From assembly GCF_004379255.2 (NCBI RefSeq), contig NC_056051.1:27618663-27682662 (forward strand): 64,000 nt of DNA. Reading direction: 5' to 3'. Within the stretch, counting starts at the first letter, position 1; each line of letters opens with the position of its first letter. Origin of the DNA: Salvia splendens. Taxonomy: Eukaryota > Streptophyta > Magnoliopsida > Lamiales > Lamiaceae. Shown here piece after piece: positions 57,298-64,000 of this stretch. A model generated the notes under the pieces. The model saw nothing but the letters and a program-made list of their open reading frames with translations, made no database searches and was not told the DNA's origin. The translations under genes and the position numbers were made by a program.

Positions 57298-58729
57298 CCA
57301 CCTCTATCAGCTCTTATGATGAATGTGTATCCTAGTTTTTTCCAACTTTTGATTGAGGAAAAAGATATGAGAAACAAGAAAGTATTTGATACATGCATTT
57401 ACTTCTGAATGAATGAATTAACTGATATATGGAGTATAATTGCGTCAAATGTATATACCTTGGTGGTAGAGAGGATTAATTTATGATTTCATGGACCGAT
57501 CGAAGAGGACTAATGATACTTTTCACCTTTTATAATTGTGTGGATAACTTTTCTTATAAGTATTGAATTAATTGGTTGTAAGTTAAGCATGAGAAAATAT
57601 TTGCTTCAATGTATCTTAGAAGGAAAACTTGGAAAGATGTGGGGAAAAAGATTGCGTTCCTAAATTTTGTTCTACACAACTCTATAAAATTCTACTATTA
57701 TATGATGATAGTACTCCATCCGTTCTCTGATAGTCGAGTCATTTTTCTATTTCGGAAAGTTCCCTTATAGTTAAGTCATTTTCATATATAGTTACTTTAA
57801 TCTCTCTCTTACACTACTCTCTCTTACTTTATTCTCTCTACTGTATTCACTTTTTACTCTATTCTCTCTACCTTTTTCTCTTTCTTACTTTTTTTATCTA
57901 TTTATTTAACACACTCAACATTCATTTCTTAAACTATGTGCCGAAAAGTTTCGCATCAACTATGAGAGAACTGAGGGAGTACTACATATACTTCATAATT
58001 CTATTATTTGTTTGATCAATACCTTGGTTTGGTTACAAGATTCTTGAGATTAAGATGTCCTTAAATTATCTGGAATTAACATCACACGAAAGGTCAAGAC
58101 TCATAAGACAGATTAATCATAAGAGACGTCATCCAAAGACTAGGTATCAGACCAAATTCATCTAATCGAACAACGTACTACGAGAGACTAATTAACTTGT
58201 ACGTCTATTCCATGAAACCTAATACTTCACGTAGTGAACGCCTATGAAATTTAGGAGAGTTCAATAGATGCTGAAGTCTGACATATTTTAAGTTACTAGA
58301 CTTTTTGAATAATGCTCGTTTAGTTCAATAAAAAATTTAGATCATGCCACATGCCTTCAGTCAAGTGATAAGGTCTAATATATTAAAACCCCCAATTAAA
58401 TAGCAACTATGTTATCAGACCTTGATTAATTTATACGGGGATATTTATATTTTGTCTACATGATTTTTCCCTCTTTTTTTGGGGTGGGGGCATGGGCCAA
58501 ACCTCCTTGATTAAGAATTTATTTTTATTATTGACAAATTAACTTGATGAAGAATATCCTTGAGCATAACGGCATAATACTTTGAACAAATTTATCGATT
58601 ATTCCATAAATTCTTCTTCCTTATTGGTTGATTGTGCACAAACCATCCAATATACATCAAATTAGGAAAACAAAAGAAAATGTTTCTTGTTTAACAAAAA
58701 CAGAAAAGGAGTAAACGCGACTAGTAATC
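57298..58729. other. AT-rich spacer; right arm ends near 58534
   Basis: It contains the Stowaway MITE. At 58534-58535 homology to the left arm ends: TTTTATTATT continues here as GACAAATTAACTTG, while the left continues into the copia LTR. This is the candidate empty insertion site. Confidence 0.6.
57714..57979. mobile_element. Stowaway-type MITE, right arm copy
   Basis: Reverse counterpart of 2485-2750 with ends CTCCATCCGTTCTCTG and its near complement GAACTGAGGGAG, flanked by TA. It differs from the left copy by a few substitutions and a small indel. Confidence 0.75.
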
Positions 58730-60501
58730 CTAATCATCGTAACCAACATCATACGCCACGTCATCAGTAATATGCTCCTCCAATGCAACCACACCCACAG
58801 CCAATCCCTTGCCCATCCCCCCAAACTTACTACTTTCTCCTCCTCCCCGTAGTAGCTGCTCTGCCCGTAGCTCGGAGTAGCTCCTCCGTAAGCCGGGTAC
58901 CCAGATGGGGGATCCACATACGGGTAACTATCCCTGGGTGGCGCCACCCCACATGGAGGAGCATAGTAGGGGTCCAGCGCATGATAGCCCAACTCGCGCA
59001 GACTGACGGAGACGTCAACCTTCCCCTGGGGACGGCCAGAGGGGCGCTTTGAGGTTGAGCGCGAAGGTGGCGCGGCAATTTGTGTTAGGATCGTCGATTG
59101 CAACATTAGTTTGATATTGTCCGCTTTGGGTCAAGCCCGCATGGATTTGTTTTTGGGTCACTCCCAAAAGGCCTCAAACTAATTGGGGTTGGACAGGAAT
59201 TATATACACCTTCCAACTTCCCCTACTCATCCGATGTGGGATGGGTTTGTACCCCAACAATTTGCACCAAGGTCGACATCAACAACGTCACTGAGGGAGA
59301 GGCGCACGAACCGATGAGCGGTTTGTGTTGTCAGCAGCGTGGGCATGGACGATGTCAATGTGGAGCGTGGATTCATGGATGGGGGTATCAAAGGGGAGGA
59401 GGAGGCGGTGGTCCCAGAAGGGGGAGGTACCACCGTCGGAGGAGAACTTAGCGACGTAGGGGTTGAGACCATCCACAACGGGTCTCGCCGGCGTCTCGCG
59501 TCTCGTCTCAGCGAGACGAGACCCCGGCGAGACGCGTTGCAGCCTCCATCTCGTCCCGTTTCGTCGCGCGTCTCGCCTCGGCGAGCCCCGAGACGAGCTG
59601 TCTCGCCACGCGCCTAGGCGACGTGGCGCAGCCCGGCGTCGTGCGTGACGCCCACTCGCCGGCCCGCGAGTGGGCGTCGTCACGTGCTGACGCAATAAAT
59701 ATTTTTTTAAAAAAAAATTCGAATTTAAATAAAAAAAATTTTTTGTAACGGTATTATTACCGTTTTTTTTTTTTTTTATATTTTTTTTGTTTTTTATTAA
59801 ATTTTTTACTCTATAAATACTCCTAAACCCATCCTCATTTACACACAACTACACATCTATTCTTCCTATCATCTAAATTTTCTCTCAAATTTTCGCTGAA
59901 ATTTTCATAAACCAACTCAAGATGTCCGGCGACGGCGAGGGCAACTAAACCCATGACCGCCACAATGGCGGACACTTCCCGCTTCTCGCCACTCCCAATT
60001 CGCGGCCTGGTGGAACGGAATTGTGCATATGGCAGCACAACTTGGCCTTCCGACTCCCCCTCAACCTCGACCGCCTCCGGAGGATGATTAGCCCTTCCGA
60101 TTAGTTTTTTTTTATTTTGTGTGTTTTTTTTATTTTGTGTTTTTTTAAATTTTTTTTGTGTGTTTTTTTTTATTTTGTGTGTTTTTTTTTGTTTTAATTT
60201 TAATAAAGTGTGTTTGTTTAAATTGAATTGGGTTTTAAAAAAAATTATAAATTAAATTGAATGAATAGTAATTAAGAGACGGTATAGAGACGGTTAAGAG
60301 ACGGAGCGTTGCAGGTTCCGTCTCTTAGTTAAGAGATGGAGGAAAAAAGGACAGTGGGGCCCTCAAATAGTGCTCAAATAGTAGTTAAGAGACGGTATAG
60401 AGACAGCGTTGTGGATGGCCTGAGAGTGTCGTCGCACGGGTTGACTTTTTGAGATCTTTGGCGGAGGTGATGGTGACCTCCACTTGGTAGCGCAACGTCA
60501 T
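58730..60501 (-). pseudogene. SRC2-like C2-domain protein gene, split by a transposon
   Basis: SRC2-type proteins have an N-terminal calcium/lipid-binding C2 domain and a Pro/Gly/Tyr-rich tail and associate with membranes. The start MTLRYQVEVTITSAKDLKK lies at 60501-60445. The C2 domain is then cut by a 953-bp element (59468-60420) and resumes at about 59463 with DGLNPYVAKFSSDGGTSPFW. Further frame changes lie near 59320, between the domain and the linker (59100-59230), and in a G run near 58855. The tail has [33 protein letters not shown] and, in another frame, [13 protein letters not shown], ending at TAG 58730-58732. With the insertion in a coding exon the gene cannot give a normal product. 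Confidence 0.7.
59468..60420. mobile_element. Non-autonomous DNA transposon inserted in the SRC2-like gene
   Basis: The inverted ends are ACCATCCACAACG and CGTTGTGGATGGC, and TGAG is directly repeated at 59464-59467 and 60421-60424. The left third is rich in GAGACG/CGTCTC palindromes, followed by AT-rich sequence, a short frame starting MSGDGEGN near 59921, and GAGACGG repeats near 60275-60400. The superfamily is unclear; the end sequence resembles Harbinger-derived elements but the flanking repeat is not a plain TWA triplet. Confidence 0.65.
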
Positions 60502-60629
60502 CTTTTCGTTAGGAATCAGACGTAAGCTTTACTTGTTGCAGATGTGTTGGTGTTTGGTTTTGGGAGATTATAGCCAGCCATATATAGAGAGAGGGATTGG
60601 AAGTACAAGCATGGAAATGGAGATTCATA

Positions 60630-60870
60630 ATCCCTCCGTTCCGCAGTAGTAGAGCTGGCATTTCTCTTCGACTCGTGATTTAAGAAAAATTATGCTAGAT
60701 GAGTTAGGTAAGGAAGAATAAAGAAGGAAATAAAAAAAAGTAGAGAGATGAATAGAGAATAAAGTAAGTAAAAAGAAATGTGTTAGACTTTTAATAAAGG
60801 GGGAAATAATTCTATTACTATGAAACATACTAAAATGGCAAAATGCTCCACTAGTAAGGAACGGAGGGAG
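60630..60870. mobile_element. Stowaway-type MITE
   Basis: About 240 bp with ends TCCCTCCGTTCCGCAGTAG and GGAACGGAGGGAG, TA at the right flank and ATAA at the left. The interior resembles the Stowaway at 2485-2750 (AATAGAGAATAAAGTA). Confidence 0.7.
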
Positions 60871-61457
60871 TATAAAACAACGTGGGGCCAAATGCGGTCT
60901 TAGAAAGAAGGCATTTCTCATTGTGAAATATGTCAAACCTCACAATTTGAGGTAACCTTTTTTTGTTCTTGATTTTATTCTGTTTCTATACGCGGATACG
61001 AGCGGAGTCTATACATTTTTCTTCAATAGCTTTAGAATTTTAATTTAGTAAATCTTCAAGCTTATATTTATGTTAGCTAGGAGCAAACAAATGAGGTATA
61101 TCTAACTCAATGCTAGTTTTTCAGGAGCATCACTGGAGAGTATCTAAGTTTATTCGCGAACTCAATGCTAGTTTTTCTAAAGTGAGGTCACATCAACCAA
61201 TACTTTAGAGATATTCTGCCTGCGTATTACAACGTAAAAAAAGAATCAAATGCAGTGAGCTGCAACAATATCATCACATAATCGCGGAAAGATGGGGAAG
61301 GTGATGAACATTGAAACATCGCCAAGCGCTGGAGCAAATGTTGAGACTAACGACTGTATTACAGAGGAGGCTAACCTCACTAGTTTTGTATTATATGGAT
61401 AAAAAAGCTATAACTGCTGTGGTATAACTGCTGCCATAGATGAAGACTACAAAATGG
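60871..61457. other. Spacer downstream of the uS9m gene
   Basis: A duplicated phrase (ACTCAATGCTAGTTTTTC) occurs at about 61107 and 61161. No gene was recognised. It probably includes the uS9m 3' UTR. Confidence 0.45.
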
Positions 61458-63840
61458 TTAACGTTTGACCCATTGGAAGCTTTTCCTAGCTTTCGCTTTA
61501 CCAGGTTTCTTCCTTTCCACAACTCTTGAGTCTCTCGTCAGAAAACCAGCTGAAGAAACAGTGTAAAACAGGATTAGAGGCAAAATATATCACAATCTCT
61601 GTTAAGTTGTATAAGGTAGATGTAAGAACAGCAAGTTCTTGGCTAAACTTTTGCAACTAGGTAGCTTCAAAAATCACAGGGCATGCGAATGATCAAACAT
61701 TGTAAACAAAATCCGGTCTCAGAAGTTAGACCTTGTTTTAGAGGAGGGCGTAGTCCTGGCTCCCAGTTTTGTAATGCTCTACTGATCCCCAATCGGACTG
61801 CTCCAACTTGACCTGCAATCTTTGTGCATAGTGTTAATCCACAGCATGGCAACAAAAATTGGAAATTAAGAGTCTCCTGGAGAAAAATCTAGCTGGTCAT
61901 GTCTGGTGGCTAAACACAATGCTTTTTCACATATACTACAAAATAGCAATTGAAGGTCAATGGAACTCTATCAAACTCAACTGCATTTTTAATTTATAGT
62001 AGCAGGAACGTCATGCCAATCTTTTTAACAGCCAACTAAGTCTTGAAAGTTTAGTTAAAAAATGAGTTTTAACAGCTCTGGTCTAAAGATTTTAAGGGGT
62101 AACAAATCACACAATGCAGGTGTGAAACAAAAATAAACCTCTTTACAGCCATGTCAAAGCAAATAGGATGATAGCAAGCAACTGATAAGCTACAAGTACA
62201 TCATTAGGAACTCACTCAGCTGAAGTCATCAAAACATGGTGAAAATAACATTTGCTTCTATAAGAGAATTAAAGAGAAAGAAACAACATCAGGTCTTTGT
62301 AGTTAAGATTTTAGTACTATTATTCTTTAATCAGAGAATATATGTCTTATTAACTCATCTACCATACTCTAATAAAAGTTCAAGCAATCAACCAGACAAT
62401 GATGATTAGTAGAAAGCTAATACTCACCTGTAGTGCCACCTCCTTGAACAGTACAATTGATATCCCACATGCCCAATGTTTTCGTTTCAGAGAAAGGCCG
62501 AAGAAGAGCAGCACGGTGATCAAGCATAGGGAAGTATACATCAAACTCTTTGTCATTCACCAAAAATTTCCCTTCACCAGGCTGAAGCCAAACACGTGCT
62601 ATGCTGCATTTCCGTCTTCCTGTTCCATAAGACCTTCCCTTCTCATCTACTTTTCTGACACGAGCCTTGGCAGCTTCTTCTTGTTTCTGGCGCTCTATTT
62701 CTGCTCTACCGGACTTCTTAGTATTCTTCTCATAGCACATCTCCTCTATTTCAGATAGAGACGGTAGCCTTGAATGCCTTCGAAGTCCTTCAGTGCAATT
62801 AAATTATCCAGCATCTCATCTGTTATTCCAGATGCAGCTATAAGGTCACCAAATGCACGATCAGAACCTGCAAGAATCAGCAAAATTAGTAAACAGTATT
62901 TCCAAAAAGGCTTCCCTATGGGAGACTTTTTAAGCTGTCATAGGAGTATCTAAAAAAGATGGAACATTTAGAACAAGTTATGATGGCCTAGACATAGATA
63001 TGGCAGTATACATTTCTCAATAGAGATTTAGAGAGCTGCAACCAACTTTTGCAAACTGAAAGATTAACATAAATATTCACACTAATCCAACTTCAAAGTT
63101 AGATAATTCAAAAACTTCATATCAGCAAGCAAATTACCAAAGTAGAATGTGAATTACATCAACTTATTATCAGATCAGTTTCAGGGAAATTTAAATTGTG
63201 AGTAAGTAATGGCCAATTTCACACAAAATGAAAGAAAATGAGCATATTGGCACCTTTAAGAAAAACCATGAATCTCAATCACAGTATAGCAATTTTAATT
63301 TCTCCAATACAAAATAAATTAACCAAGTAAACGGGATAACATAAAATCATGACATATATTTCAATTTTAAACACAATTTAATAGACATAACACCATCGAC
63401 CACCAAGCCAAAGATTGAGAAATTACAAAACAAAACTAATCAAAGAACCCACCTTTGAGAGCAGCAGTCAAAGCTTTCGCCTCTGCTTCGAGTTGTTTCT
63501 CCTCCTCGCTCTTTTCAGCCCCCAACCCTACTCCATCATCTACTAATCTACCGAACCCCATTTCTTCTCCCTCAGCTTGAACTCCGCCGAACAAATCATC
63601 ATCCGGTTCCCTTTCCCTTCCTCCGAAAAAACTCCACGGTGTATAATCTTCAGCTGCCCCTCATCCCCTCCACCAAACTCCCGCGCCTCCGAAAAATATC
63701 ACTCCCGCCAGCATCCGAGCCTTCCCAATCGCCGCCACTATGAACACCACCCCTCTCCCCATTACCACTCCCCATAACGCCGCCGTTCCGATCGTCGAGT
63801 CCCGGTAGATTGCAGGGATCCATCGAGAACACGGAGTCGA
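61458..63840 (-). pseudogene. RPS9M: Mitochondrial small ribosomal subunit protein uS9m, frame-broken as read
   Basis: uS9 is an essential protein of the small ribosomal subunit, with a C-terminal tail near the P-site tRNA. Recognisable exons are about 63840-63453, 62867-62428, 61812-61732 and 61549-61458, with good GT-AG borders. The S9 core reads GTGRRKCSIARVWLQPGEGK, LDHRAALLRPF, then GGGTTGQVGAVRLGISRAL and the tail [17 protein letters not shown] ending at TAA. Three one-base losses break the frame: near 62768-62772 (GGCTACC where GGCCTACC is expected), and two near 63660-63685. All lie in C or G runs. As the gene should be essential, read error is the favoured explanation; I use the pseudogene label only because the frame is broken in this text. 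The N-terminal targeting part and true start are not resolved. Confidence 0.75.
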
Positions 63841-64000
63841 TATCTTTCGTCAGCTTCCGACGACATTTTCAAAATCGGTAGTCGATGTAGTGGAATCATC
63901 GCGCCCACTGTTCCCTCGTGTAGAAAAGAACGAAAAATGAGGAGCTTTCGCGATAGAAAACGTTAGGTTTTGGGATTAGGGCACTTGGAGCTACGAAATT
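63841..64000. other. Upstream end of the uS9m gene
   Basis: It probably holds the 5' UTR and possibly the first codons of uS9m. ATG at about 63892 (minus) begins MIPLHRLPILKM, but its frame does not join the known exon without a shift. No other feature was seen. Confidence 0.35.

Larger units (their letters stand above)
47408..58534. repeat. Right arm of the large inverted near-duplicate
   Basis: Reverse complement of about 1932-11047, starting at the gap and ending where the left arm meets the copia LTR. It contains the same loci in reverse order plus 2.03 kb (51887-53914) missing on the left. It lacks 12-14 bases next to the transposon end (GAGCATCTCC followed by TATCAAATAG instead of AATAGGTTAGGACGTCAAAT). 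Confidence 0.9.

Noticed and set aside
61107..61180. CRISPR-like short direct repeat
   Set aside because: Only two copies of an 18-base phrase in plant nuclear DNA; no array.
1..64000. A previously undescribed multi-gene system or biosynthetic cluster
   Set aside because: The genes are unrelated single-copy plant genes and transposons; adjacent genes share no pathway, and the repeated gene order is explained by the inverted arms.

Overview
This window is nuclear DNA from a flowering plant. It has spliced genes with GT-AG introns, plant-only families (a DCR-type BAHD acyltransferase, a UPF0496 protein, a class B heat-shock factor, an EMS1-type receptor kinase, a COR27/28-like protein), AT-rich spacers, and copia, gypsy, L1 and PIF/Harbinger elements. 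The gene set fits a eudicot, possibly an asterid; the species cannot be fixed by reading alone.

The dominant structure is a pair of near-identical segments in opposite orientation. The left arm (about 1932-11047) carries a UPF0496 gene, a DCR-like acyltransferase remnant, a TIC32-like short-chain dehydrogenase/reductase and a PIF/Harbinger transposon. The right arm (47408-58534) carries the same loci in reverse. It begins exactly at a 56-base run of N (47352-47407), inside the transposon. The arms differ by SNPs, small indels, a copia element that ends exactly where the left arm ends, and a 2.03-kb segment with DCR exon 2 present only on the right. The simplest reading is that the sequence right of the gap is the second haplotype, scaffolded in inverted orientation. 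A genuine inverted duplication remains possible.

Region by region: 1-1931, 5' part of a Ty1/copia element (minus); 1932-9849, left-arm genes; 9913-13177, Harbinger element with TTA target-site duplications and an internal 1,293-bp tandem duplication; 14204-14922, damaged membrane-protein gene; 15471-20254, intact nine-exon single-C2H2-finger gene (682 aa); 21751-25343, 5' part of a Ty3/gypsy element; 25344-32125, nested L1 LINEs and a tRNA-derived SINE; 32126-33321, EMS1 kinase-only fragment; 34175-35298, class B HSF; 35623-42910, four Harbinger-type elements; 44893-46195, COR27/28-like gene with three upstream evening elements; 47352-47407, assembly gap; 47408-58534, right arm; 58730-60501, SRC2-like C2-domain gene split by a transposon; 61458-63840, mitochondrial ribosomal protein uS9m.

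One-base indels, often in short homopolymers, interrupt several otherwise well-conserved genes (uS9m, HSF, EMS1 fragment, DUF7733-like, SRC2-like, right-arm TIC32-like). Others (C2H2 gene, left TIC32-like gene, UPF0496, LINE ORF2 apart from one stop) stay in frame. Part of the apparent pseudogenisation may therefore be uncorrected long-read error, and pseudogene labels here are provisional. I found no convincing previously undescribed biological system. The most informative signals are the haplotype-like inversion, the transposon-gene junctions and the compact regulatory cluster near 44 kb.
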